A stretch of 8,627 nt of DNA, taken from Candidatus Stahliibacteriota bacterium (GTDB lineage: Bacteria > Hydrothermota > Tepidihabitantia > SM23-42). Where the stretch lies: the NCBI GenBank assembly GCA_030613445.1, contig JAUWLY010000109.1, forward strand, positions 1-8,627, in the 5' to 3' direction. The position numbers were made by a program, and so were the translations under genes. Of the stretch, positions 1 through 5,955 are shown one piece after another (position 1 is the first letter of the stretch; each line of letters opens with the position of its first letter). Below the pieces are notes generated by a model. The model searched no databases and was not told where the DNA came from. It saw nothing but the letters and a program-made list of their open reading frames with translations.

Positions 1-1
1 T

Positions 2-571
2 AACAACATTGAAAGAGTCACGGTATCTCTGCCCGTACCTCAGTTTGTAAGTACGCCAGTCGATGTTAAACAGATCGCCAGATTTCTGAGAATTTCACAA
101 GCTGAAATACAGGACTCCACGTATCCGATCGGTATCGTCTCATCACCCGGGAATGCAGAAATTACTGTACCGGTTGGATCATGTGATACCCTCTTAAGTA
201 TTACGCCCAATTTTCCGCTCATGAAAAGTTATTGCGACCGTCTTCAAATGACCGGCGTTGTCGTGTATTGCCTGCAAACCATAAAAAAGGACAATAGTGC
301 ACACATGCGTCACTTTGCACCCTCGGTCGGTATTGATGAAGACCCAGTATCAGGCGCAGCAAGCGCTTCGCTGGGTTGTTATCTGGTCCATAATCGTATC
401 ATGCCACTCAGCGAAATGACGCGCGTTATTATTGAAATGGGCTATGCGATGAAACGACCCGGTCGGGTGTATATTCATGTCCATTCTTATAAGAATCAAA
501 TCATGAAGGTAACCTTTGGTGGTCAGGGCGTCATCACGTTTGAGGGGCGGACTGCATTACCTGAAGATTAA
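2..571 (+). CDS. PhzF-family phenazine biosynthesis-like protein, N-terminus cut by window edge
   Basis: The frame is open from base 2 and ends at TAA 569-571, giving 189 visible residues; PhzF proteins are usually about 260-300 residues, so roughly the first third lies outside the window. The family signature DEDPVSGAA follows an F-A-P-S-V-G-I lead-in, matching the second-half motif (D-E-D-P-V-T/S-G-S/A-A) of PhzF/YddE isomerase-like proteins. The downstream LGCYLV helix and a C-terminal beta-rich segment with repeated V-x-I/V strands also fit the diaminopimelate-epimerase-like fold. An ATG at 221 lies in frame but inside the conserved domain, so it is not the true start. PhzF itself isomerises trans-2,3-dihydro-3-hydroxyanthranilate; most relatives have no known substrate, and nothing nearby suggests phenazine synthesis, so the substrate is unknown. 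The family call is firm. Confidence 0.88.
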   Translation, partial: NNIERVTVSLPVPQFVSTPVDVKQIARFLRISQAEIQDSTYPIGIVSSPGNAEITVPVGSCDTLLSITPNFPLMKSYCDRLQMTGVVVYCLQTIKKDNSAHMRHFAPSVGIDEDPVSGAASASLGCYLVHNRIMPLSEMTRVIIEMGYAMKRPGRVYIHVHSYKNQIMKVTFGGQGVITFEGRTALPED

Positions 572-572
572 C

Positions 573-683
573 CCCCGCGCCTTGTTTTTCTGACTCTTCA
601 GCATATATACATGTAAGATTTTTGTGGAACTAGCGAAAAAAGTTCGGCAATAACAAACACTCTGTGTCGAACAAGGTGCGGGG
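573..683. repeat. 14-bp imperfect inverted repeat bracketing the PhzF-transporter gap
   Basis: The left arm CCCCGCGCCTTGTT (573-586) begins two bases after the PhzF stop. The right arm AACAAGGTGCGGGG (670-683) ends directly against the -35 box at 684. Thirteen of 14 positions pair and the other is a possible G-T pair. Smaller hairpins nest between the arms: GAACT/AGTTC (627-631/641-645) and GTTCG/CGAAC (642-646/668-672). The loop of about 83 nt and the absence of a T-run make it a poor intrinsic terminator. It could be an operator or an excised-repeat scar. Confidence 0.6.
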
Positions 684-711
684 TTGACACCATAATACGT
701 CTGAATATAAT
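684..711 (+). promoter_or_regulatory. Perfect sigma70-type promoter of the transporter gene
   Basis: The -35 TTGACA (684-689) and -10 TATAAT (706-711) both match consensus exactly with a 16-bp spacer. The -10 box ends 5 nt before the ATG at 717, so the expected transcription start (6-7 nt after the -10) falls on the A or T of that ATG. No Shine-Dalgarno sequence precedes the start, consistent with a leaderless message. Confidence 0.85.
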
Positions 712-716
712 TGCTA

Positions 717-2246
717 ATGAAAGATAAATGGGATAGTAGAACATCATTCATATTAGCCTCAATAGGATCTGCCATAGGTCTTGGGAACATATGGCGATTC
801 CCATATGTCTGCTATGAGAATGGTGGTGGCGCATTTCTGATACCCTATCTTATTGCACTTCTTACAACAGGTATCCCGTTAATGATCCTCGAATTTTCTC
901 TTGGACACAAGTACTATAAACCAGCACCTGCTGCACTGGGACATATTAAGAAGGGGTTCGAAGTACTTGGATGGTTCGCCTTGCTCATCGGCTTCGGTAT
1001 CGTAACGTATTATGCAGTCGTTATGGGTTGGTGCTTCAATTATCTCGCTTATTCATTCAACCTTGCATGGGGGCAGGATACTCAAGCGTTTTTCTTCAAT
1101 CAGTTCCTGCAGATATCTGAATCGCCAATGCAAATAGGCGGTGTACAGTGGATGATAGTACTGGGATTGGTCCTGCCCTGGATTTTTGTTATCGCAGCCA
1201 TTTGGAAAGGTGCGAAAACTGTCGGAAAGGTGGTGTACTTCACCGTAACCATCCCATGGATAATTTTGATCGTATTGGTGGTCAGGGGCGTGACTCTACC
1301 TGGTGCAGTTGAAGGCTTGAAATTCTATCTGACACCACAATTCAGTGCTTTGCTTAATTATAAAGTATGGCTTGCCGCATATTCTCAGGTTTTCTTCTCG
1401 CTTACAATCGGCTTTGGTGTTCAGATCACCTATGCCAGTTTCTTGAAAAAAGAATCCGATATTGTGAATAATGCATTTATTGTAAGCTTTGCCAACAATG
1501 CAACCTCCTTTGTCGGTGGTCTTGCAGTGTTTTCAGTACTTGGATACTACGCTCATCTAAGCGGTCTACCAGTAAGTGAGGTAGTGAAATCAGGACCACA
1601 GCTGGCATTTGTAACTTATCCGACGATTATTGGTTTACTCCCGGTTGGAGCGAGTATTTTCGGCATTCTTTTCTTCCTCATGCTACTAACCTTGGGTATT
1701 GATTCGGCATTTTCTTTGGTTGAAGCCGGTGCTGCATCGATCATCGACAAATTCAAGATTAAAAGAATTCATGCGAATATCGGTTTTGGTGCCATCGCAT
1801 TAGTAGCTGGACTCATATTCACGACAAAAGCTGGTTTATACTGGCTTGATATAGTGGATTATTTCATGAATAATTACGGACTGCTTGTGGTTGGTATTCT
1901 CCAGTGTTTTGCGGTTGCCTATTTCTATACACACAAAGATGTTGATGTCCAGCGTCATTTCGATTCCGGCGACAAATCGATCTTTTCTATCCCCACAAAG
2001 GTTGTTGAATTAAGACAATATGCAAACAGCAAATCCGATTTCAAGATCGGTCGTTGGTGGGATTTCTCAATCAAATATCTGACACCAATTGTTGTGGGTA
2101 TTCTTTTTGTCACAAATATCTGCAATCGTTTTATGACATCCTATGGCGGCTATTCACGTATGGCTGAATTCCTGGGCGGATGGTTAATCTTGATCGTCTT
2201 CATCGTAGTTGCCGTCATTCTGTACAAAATAAAAAGGAGAGAATAA
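717..2246 (+). CDS. Neurotransmitter:sodium symporter (NSS/SLC6) family transporter, MetP-like
   Basis: A 509-residue inner-membrane protein expected to couple Na+ influx to amino-acid uptake. TM1 has the family hallmark GLGNIWRFPY (21-30) followed by ENGGGAF (34-40). TM6 carries SQVFFSLTIGFG (223-234), and TM8 ends in LGIDS (326-330), the region forming the Na2 site in LeuT-fold symporters. About twelve hydrophobic segments are visible: near 8-30, 38-62, 83-114, 146-163, 172-191, 217-242, 253-279, 302-337, 354-370, 374-404, 451-469 and 486-503. The length is normal (LeuT is about 510). ATG 717 was chosen over the in-frame TTG at 711 because the TTG overlaps the -10 box. The directly overlapping MetS-type small gene points to a MetP-like methionine/alanine importer rather than a tryptophan or tyrosine carrier; that substrate is inferred. 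Confidence 0.95.
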   Translation: MKDKWDSRTSFILASIGSAIGLGNIWRFPYVCYENGGGAFLIPYLIALLTTGIPLMILEFSLGHKYYKPAPAALGHIKKGFEVLGWFALLIGFGIVTYYAVVMGWCFNYLAYSFNLAWGQDTQAFFFNQFLQISESPMQIGGVQWMIVLGLVLPWIFVIAAIWKGAKTVGKVVYFTVTIPWIILIVLVVRGVTLPGAVEGLKFYLTPQFSALLNYKVWLAAYSQVFFSLTIGFGVQITYASFLKKESDIVNNAFIVSFANNATSFVGGLAVFSVLGYYAHLSGLPVSEVVKSGPQLAFVTYPTIIGLLPVGASIFGILFFLMLLTLGIDSAFSLVEAGAASIIDKFKIKRIHANIGFGAIALVAGLIFTTKAGLYWLDIVDYFMNNYGLLVVGILQCFAVAYFYTHKDVDVQRHFDSGDKSIFSIPTKVVELRQYANSKSDFKIGRWWDFSIKYLTPIVVGILFVTNICNRFMTSYGGYSRMAEFLGGWLILIVFIVVAVILYKIKRRE

Positions 2247-2335
2247 TGCCGATATCTGCCTGGATCATGTTTTCTGTTACGGTACTGATCCTTTTCGGCG
2301 GTATTGTGATATGTCTATTTAAGATGAAGAAGTAG
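2246..2335 (+). CDS. metS: MetS-type small subunit of NSS transporter (29 aa)
   Basis: ATG 2246 shares one base with the transporter's TAA stop (2244-2246), giving translational coupling, and a clear SD (GGAG, 2236-2239) precedes it. The product is MPISAWIMFSVT at the start, then one hydrophobic helix (VLILFGGIVICLF) and a short basic tail KMKK; the stop is TAG 2333-2335. Length, single helix, the central GG and the Lys-rich end match the MetS/MaAIMP family of about 30-residue partners encoded right after MetP-type NSS transporters. In Corynebacterium glutamicum, MetP needs MetS for methionine and alanine uptake. The gene is easily missed because of its size. Position and composition support it strongly; the symbol rests on family resemblance. 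Confidence 0.85.
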   Translation: MPISAWIMFSVTVLILFGGIVICLFKMKK

Positions 2336-2341
2336 TATTGA

Positions 2342-2376
2342 GGGTCAGGTCTTGACTTAGAGACATAATAATTTTT
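2342..2376 (+). terminator. Weak terminator candidate after the transporter genes
   Basis: A short stem GTCTT/GAGAC (2349-2353/2360-2364, with one G-T pair) is followed at a few bases by a run of T (ATAATAATTTTTTCTT). The stem is weak and lies within a repeat end (GGGTCAGGTC), so termination here is only plausible. Confidence 0.3.
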
Positions 2377-2417
2377 TCTTAAACCAACAAATTCCCTTGA
2401 TCTGAAATCCGAACCAG

Positions 2418-2441
2418 TTATACTGTAATGGCTGCATACAT
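2418..2441 (-). other. Orphan start region: strong SD and 7-codon ORF
   Basis: On the minus strand AGGAGG (2451-2446) sits 4 nt before ATG 2441, which opens a frame reading MYAAITV and stops at TAA 2420-2418. After a one-base shift the frame stays open (TGSDFRSREFVGLRKNYY and on) into the repeat end near 2342. This may be the broken 5' end of a lost gene, or chance. No product is recognised. Confidence 0.2.
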
Positions 2442-2493
2442 TTTTCCTCCTGTATTACCCACTCTACCCTCGTCATTGTTTGGCTCCTCCGTT

Positions 2494-2601
2494 GTCATTG
2501 CCCGACTCGCTGTAGTCCTGAGTTGTATGTCGAAGGGATCGGACAATCCATGAAAACCTTCTGTTATTCGCTGGATTATCCAATCAAGTTGGATAATGAC
2601 A
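2494..2601. repeat. Compound palindromic repeat, copy A (with internal insertion)
   Basis: The copy runs from GTCATTGCCCGACTC (2494-2508) to GGATAATGACA (2591-2601). Outer arms GTCA/TGAC enclose an interrupted TTGCCCGA...TCGGACAA arm, a spacer ending CTGGA, and a hairpin TTATCCAATCAAGTTGGATAA (written here as stem TTATCCAA/TTGGATAA). The first arm contains an extra stretch of about 28 nt including TCCTGAG and TCGAAGGG, absent from copy B. Confidence 0.7.
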
Positions 2602-2663
2602 AAACGAAGGGATCCTCACCCTACTTCCCCTTCTGCCTGCCCCGTAAAACGAAGTTGTACGGG

Positions 2664-2745
2664 GTCATTGCCCGACTCGATCGGGCAATCCAGAAATCTA
2701 CGCTTTCCTTTTCCCTGGATCATCCGGTTAAACCGGATGATGACA
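2664..2745. repeat. Compound palindromic repeat, copy B (intact)
   Basis: Outer arms GTCA (2664-2667) and TGAC (2741-2744) enclose three stems: TTGCCCGA/TCGGGCAA, TCCAG/CTGGA, and TCATCCGGTT/AACCGGATGA. Folded as one strand this gives a multi-arm junction of REP/BIME character. It shares the GTCATTGCCCGACTCG left end with copy A, 170 bp upstream. Confidence 0.75.
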
Positions 2746-2812
2746 CTTGAACTTATGAAGCTAAGAAGTTCAGATGTTGTGAACCTCAAGACTTCAAAAT
2801 ACGACGGGCCCG

Positions 2813-2863
2813 GTTAAATAACGTAACAGAAATGCCCATGCTTCTTCCAAAAGGTTATTTAAC
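2813..2863. repeat. 10-bp perfect inverted repeat
   Basis: GTTAAATAAC (2813-2822) and GTTATTTAAC (2854-2863) are exact reverse complements separated by 31 nt. The adjacent GGGGTTAAAGCCCC adds a 4-bp hairpin. There is no T-run. Function unknown. Confidence 0.6.
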
Positions 2864-2925
2864 GAGGCGGGGTTAAAGCCCCTACTCCTTATTCTGGGTC
2901 AACCTGTTGACCTGACCCCTGATTT

Positions 2926-3480
2926 CTATTTTCGATACTTCTTTGCACCCTCTTCATAGAGATCATCGCCATGCGCATCATTAGCAACAATGACCGGAAA
3001 ATTTTCAACCTCAAGTTCTCTTATTGCTTCAGGTCCAAGATCTTCGTAGGCGATTATCTTAACTGCCTTAATATTCTTAGAAATCAATGCAGCAGCACCA
3101 CCTGTCGCAGCGAAGTAAACAGCCTTGTGTTTCTTCATAGCTTCCCGTACTTCTTTTGAACGCACACCTTTGCCGATCATGCCTTTCAGACCAAGCGAGA
3201 GGAGAACCGGCGTATAGGGATCGCAGCGGCCAGAGGTCGTAGGTCCGGCAGGGCCGATAACATAACCGGGTTTTGTAGGTGCTGGGCCAACATAATATAT
3301 GATCTGTCCTTTTAGATCAAGCGGAAGGGATTCGCCCTTCTCGATAAGATCGATGAGGCGCTTGTGTGCTGCATCTCGCGCAGTATATATTTTGCCGGTG
3401 ATTAGCACACTATCACCGATCTTCAAACTCTGAACATCCTCATCGGATAACGGCGTCTTGATTTTGATGAATTCGGGCAT
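2926..3480 (-). CDS. fumB: Class I fumarate hydratase (or L-tartrate dehydratase) beta subunit
   Basis: A 184-residue protein matching the C-terminal domain of iron-sulfur class I fumarases as encoded by two-subunit organisms. Conserved blocks are TARDAAH (33-39), GPAGPTTSGRCDPYTP (76-91) and MIGKG (101-105). Arg85 and Lys104 correspond to residues of the substrate site in class I enzymes, which hydrate fumarate to L-malate. In GRCD, Cys86 stands where Met is usual. The start is fixed by AAGGAGG just upstream of ATG 3480. The alpha-subunit gene ends only 9 nt before it, so the two are co-transcribed and assemble as one enzyme. Class I fumarase and tartrate dehydratase cannot be separated by motif; with no tartrate genes nearby, fumarase is favoured. 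The symbol is used for the beta subunit and is tentative. Confidence 0.9.
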   Translation of the reverse strand: MPEFIKIKTPLSDEDVQSLKIGDSVLITGKIYTARDAAHKRLIDLIEKGESLPLDLKGQIIYYVGPAPTKPGYVIGPAGPTTSGRCDPYTPVLLSLGLKGMIGKGVRSKEVREAMKKHKAVYFAATGGAAALISKNIKAVKIIAYEDLGPEAIRELEVENFPVIVANDAHGDDLYEEGAKKYRK

Positions 3481-3489
3481 AATTCCTCC

Positions 3490-4329
3490 TTAAATGATTG
3501 TCGTTTTATGCCTTGCGGCGTGGCAATTTGTATTTACCGCAACTGGGAAAGATGCAATATGTCGGGGGTGGACTTCAATGAAGACATCGAGCGCAGTTAC
3601 TCTACCGCCAAGACCCATGGGGCCAATGCCAAGGTTGTTTATTTTCTCAAGCAATTCCCGTTCAACATCAGCATAGAATGGATCCGGATTTCTTTGACCA
3701 ATGTCACGTAAAAGAGCTTTCTTGGCGAGGAAAGCAACGTACTCAAACGTACCACCAATGCCGACACCGATGACTGTTGGTGGACATGGATTCGAGCTTG
3801 AACGCGTTACGCGATCGATGACAAAGTTCTTTACGCCTTCAATACCATCAGCTGGCTTCATCATTTTTACTTCACTCATGTTCTCACTACCACCACCCTT
3901 TGGAGCAACCGTGATCTTGATCTTATCGCCAGGTACGATCGTGGTGTGTACGATAGCAGGTGTGTTATCGCCGGTATTTTTCCCCTTCACAGGATCAGAC
4001 ACAATGGATTTTCTCAAGTACCCTTCAGTATAACCCTTTTTCACTCCATCGTTGATCGCGTTGATAATATTGCCTTTAACATGAGTATCCTCACCCATCT
4101 CCAGAAAAACTACTGCAAAACCACAGTCCTGACAGATTGGGATTTTTTCGGTCTTTGCGATCTCCGCGTTCTTTAATAATTGACCCAAGATGTCCTTACC
4201 GGTTTCGGATTCTTCTTTTTCCAATGCTCGGTTAAGTACCTTGACTACATCGTCACCCAAAAAGTAATTCGCTTCCATACACAGACGGGCCACGGAATCA
4301 ACAATGGTGTTATAGTCAACTTCTCTCAT
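3490..4329 (-). CDS. fumA: Class I fumarate hydratase (or L-tartrate dehydratase) alpha subunit
   Basis: A 279-residue cytosolic protein equivalent to the N-terminal, [4Fe-4S]-binding half of class I fumarase. The three expected cluster cysteines are visible: Cys66 in PICQDCG, Cys182 in NPCPPTVIGVGIGGT and Cys269 in NTNCHAARH. The active-site loop KGGGSENMS (144-152) and the HPRHIASFPVAVN segment (254-266) are intact. Cys69 replaces the usual Thr of the ICQDTG motif. Start ATG 4329 is preceded by AAAAGGAGG at a good distance. The length is normal for the split form. It lies 91 nt downstream of the MBL hydrolase gene and 9 nt upstream of the beta subunit, so an operon is likely. The oxygen-labile cluster suggests an anaerobic or microaerobic host. 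Tartrate dehydratase is the alternative assignment. The symbol is tentative. Confidence 0.92.
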   Translation of the reverse strand: MREVDYNTIVDSVARLCMEANYFLGDDVVKVLNRALEKEESETGKDILGQLLKNAEIAKTEKIPICQDCGFAVVFLEMGEDTHVKGNIINAINDGVKKGYTEGYLRKSIVSDPVKGKNTGDNTPAIVHTTIVPGDKIKITVAPKGGGSENMSEVKMMKPADGIEGVKNFVIDRVTRSSSNPCPPTVIGVGIGGTFEYVAFLAKKALLRDIGQRNPDPFYADVERELLEKINNLGIGPMGLGGRVTALDVFIEVHPRHIASFPVAVNTNCHAARHKTTII

Positions 4330-4420
4330 TTAACCTCCTTTTCAACAGATGGTCATATGGTTGGGGTTAAGAAGCTGGAATATATAATAATCTGGCATCC
4401 AAACCTTAACCTATCTTCCA

Positions 4421-5068
4421 TCACTTGGTTGGTTTGAGTATATAAATAGTCGTTTTATCAGGCAACTCGTCCCTTGTAATCACCAGCTCACCATCAGTCT
4501 TTTTAATATCTTTGTCCTTAATAAAATCATCGATTGGCGCGATGGGAAAACCGCACTTATCAGTCTTAAAATGCATGGGTATGACTATCTTTGGTTTCAA
4601 GACATTGATAACATTATCTGCAATCTTAGCGTCAATAGTGAAGTATCCACCAACCGGAATGAATAAAACATCGACCTTGCCGATGCCTTCGATCTCCTTG
4701 GGGCTGAGATCATGACCGAGGTCTCCGAGATGAACAATATTCAATCCATCAATGAACATGTTGAAGATCACAACCTTACCACGTTCCTTGCCTTCGCTCG
4801 TGTCATGATAGACATCAACACCGCTGAATTCAATGTCTTTCACGATCTTGACATCAGCACTTCTTACAAAAGTTGGATTGCCGTTGATCTTGGTCTCGTT
4901 ATGGTCGTCGTGTTCGTGCGAAATCGTAACGATGTCAGCTTCTTCGGTTATTTGGTCGTACTTGATACCGCCATCAAAACAGCCTGGCTTATACGGGTCA
5001 GTTATGATCCTGACGCCAGCATCTGATGTGATTAAAAAAGCTGCATGGCCTAGAAATTTGACCTTCAT
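4421..5068 (-). CDS. MBL-fold metal-dependent hydrolase (UlaG/UPF0173-like)
   Basis: A 215-residue metallo-beta-lactamase-fold protein. The start MKVKFLGHAAFLI is typical of the Lactamase_B_3/UPF0173 group. Metal ligands are seen as HEHDDH (51-56), the HLGDLGH block (113-119) and His166 in PMHFKTD. ATG 5068 was chosen because AAAGGAG (5080-5074) lies 5 nt upstream; a longer frame from TTG 5089 would translate through that SD. Substrates of this group are mostly unknown, with proposed roles on phosphoester or lactone bonds. It is the first gene of an apparent operon with fumarase, 91 nt apart, a link whose meaning is unclear. It has its own promoter, divergent from recR. Confidence 0.88.
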   Translation of the reverse strand: MKVKFLGHAAFLITSDAGVRIITDPYKPGCFDGGIKYDQITEEADIVTISHEHDDHNETKINGNPTFVRSADVKIVKDIEFSGVDVYHDTSEGKERGKVVIFNMFIDGLNIVHLGDLGHDLSPKEIEGIGKVDVLFIPVGGYFTIDAKIADNVINVLKPKIVIPMHFKTDKCGFPIAPIDDFIKDKDIKKTDGELVITRDELPDKTTIYILKPTK

Positions 5069-5148
5069 AATGACTCCTTTCTCACACAAACATAATGCTT
5101 TGCAATGCCTTTATGCTAACCATTATTTCCTGGATTTGAAACTGAGTT

Positions 5149-5176
5149 ATTATATAGAAATCCCATGAGAAATCAA
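5149..5176 (-). promoter_or_regulatory. Promoter of the hydrolase-fumarase operon
   Basis: On the minus strand TTGATT (5176-5171, four of six consensus bases) and a perfect TATAAT (5154-5149) are separated by 16 bp. The predicted start near 5142 gives a leader of about 74 nt with an SD before ATG 5068. No equally good promoter lies in the 91-nt gap before the alpha subunit. Confidence 0.65.
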
Positions 5177-5267
5177 GGGAATAGTATTGTTTCAAACAGT
5201 TCGTATCTTATTCTTGTTCGAACATTAATAATTCGAAACGACACTAGTAAGTAGGATAGGATTGGCA

Positions 5268-5295
5268 TTGACTTGCGAGGCGATTTAAGTAGAAT
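5268..5295 (+). promoter_or_regulatory. recR promoter abutting the start codon
   Basis: TTGACT (5268-5273) and TAGAAT (5290-5295) each match five of six consensus bases with a 16-bp spacer. The -10 ends 5 nt before ATG 5301, the same geometry as the transporter promoter. There is no SD between them, so transcription should start on the ATG and give a leaderless mRNA. Confidence 0.75.
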
Positions 5296-5300
5296 AGATC

Positions 5301-5888
5301 ATGTCTTTATTGACCGATTTGATTGAGAAACTCCAGTGGTTACCTGGTATCGGCAGAAAAACTGCGCAACGGCTTGCATTTTACTTGCAGAAAATGGATA
5401 AGGCAAAGGTGCAGGAGCTGACTGAAGCAATTGAACGTGCGCGCAATCAACTGAGAGAATGTTCAATCTGCCACAATTGGACAGAGCATAATCCTTGCGA
5501 GATTTGTGCCCATCCTGGGCGCGATAAAGACATTATCTGCGTCGTTGAGCAACCGTCAGATGTTATGGTCTTGGAGCGAACGAGTGAATTCAAAGGTCTA
5601 TATCACGTACTCCACGGCGTGATTTCGCCAATCAATAATACCGGACCTGATGACCTGCGCATACAACCGCTCATCAAGCGGATAGAATCACACAATATCA
5701 CCGAGGTTATTATGGCGACAAACCCAACTACTGAAGGTGACGTGACGGCAATTTATATTGCCAACCTTTTGAAACCTTTGGGTATCAAAGTAACGAGGAT
5801 TGCCCGGGGTCTACCCATGGGCAGTGACCTTGACCTTGCTGATATTACAACTTTGACTAGAGCTTTGGAAGGCAGAATGGAGATTTAA
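5301..5888 (+). CDS. recR: Recombination mediator protein RecR
   Basis: A 195-residue protein of exactly the family's usual length. In order: a helix-hairpin-helix LPGIGRKTAQRLAF (14-27), a four-cysteine zinc finger C54-x2-C57 and C66-x2-C69, a Toprim domain beginning at IICVVEQ (78-84) with Glu83 and the ATNPTTEGD block (139-147), and the C-terminal Walker-like LPMGSDLDLAD segment followed by TLTRALEGR. RecR acts with RecO/RecF to load RecA onto SSB-coated single strands at gaps. It is not next to dnaX or ybaB, its usual neighbours, and appears monocistronic with its own promoter. ATG 5301 matches the family N-terminus; no SD precedes it. Confidence 0.97.
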   Translation: MSLLTDLIEKLQWLPGIGRKTAQRLAFYLQKMDKAKVQELTEAIERARNQLRECSICHNWTEHNPCEICAHPGRDKDIICVVEQPSDVMVLERTSEFKGLYHVLHGVISPINNTGPDDLRIQPLIKRIESHNITEVIMATNPTTEGDVTAIYIANLLKPLGIKVTRIARGLPMGSDLDLADITTLTRALEGRMEI

Positions 5889-5932
5889 TCAGCCCACGGC
5901 GGATTAAATCTCAAGCTCTCCCGCTCTGCGGG
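5880..5932 (+). terminator. Hairpins over and after the recR stop codon
   Basis: GAGATTTAATC (5880-5890) and GATTAAATCTC (5902-5912) form a perfect 11-bp stem that contains the recR stop TAA (5886-5888). A second stem CCCGC/GCGGG (5920-5924/5928-5932) follows, with TTTT about 8 nt later. Together they could end recR transcription, but neither has an immediate T-run. Confidence 0.4.
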
Positions 5933-5955
5933 ATCCACGATTTTCCTATACATAA

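Larger units (their letters stand above)
2342..2918. repeat. Gene-free repeat block with 10-bp inverted ends
   Basis: The whole gap between the transporter operon and the fumarase operon is noncoding. It is bounded by GGGTCAGGTC (2342-2351) and its exact complement GACCTGACCC (2909-2918). Inside are two compound hairpin repeats, a 7-bp hairpin CCCCGTA/TACGGGG (2640-2646/2658-2664), a 10-bp inverted repeat at 2813-2863 and a GGTCAAC/GTTGACC hairpin (2897-2903/2906-2912). The end motif resembles sequences seen around REP-associated tyrosine transposase elements, but no transposase is present. It could be a remnant or a non-autonomous element. Open frames across 2523-2817 follow the palindromes and are not credible genes. 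Confidence 0.5.

Noticed and set aside
557..790. Minus-strand 77-codon ORF across the PhzF-transporter gap
   Set aside because: It overlaps the strong plus-strand promoter and both genes and has no family features.
2494..2745. CRISPR array
   Set aside because: Only two dissimilar repeat copies with no uniform spacer length and no cas genes.
2523..2817. Two overlapping plus-strand ORFs of 73-75 codons in the repeat block
   Set aside because: They run through palindromic repeats, lack an SD and overlap each other in different frames. Their apparent peptides simply translate the repeat words.
4330..4420. Possible internal promoter between the hydrolase and fumarase alpha
   Set aside because: TATTAT/TATATT boxes exist on the minus strand, but no -35-like hexamer lies at 16-18 bp. 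A GGTTAAG/CTTAACC pair there has a 33-nt loop and is weak.
3494..4437. Several plus-strand ORFs opposite the fumarase alpha gene
   Set aside because: They are antisense shadows of a well-supported conserved gene, with no SD and no recognisable product.
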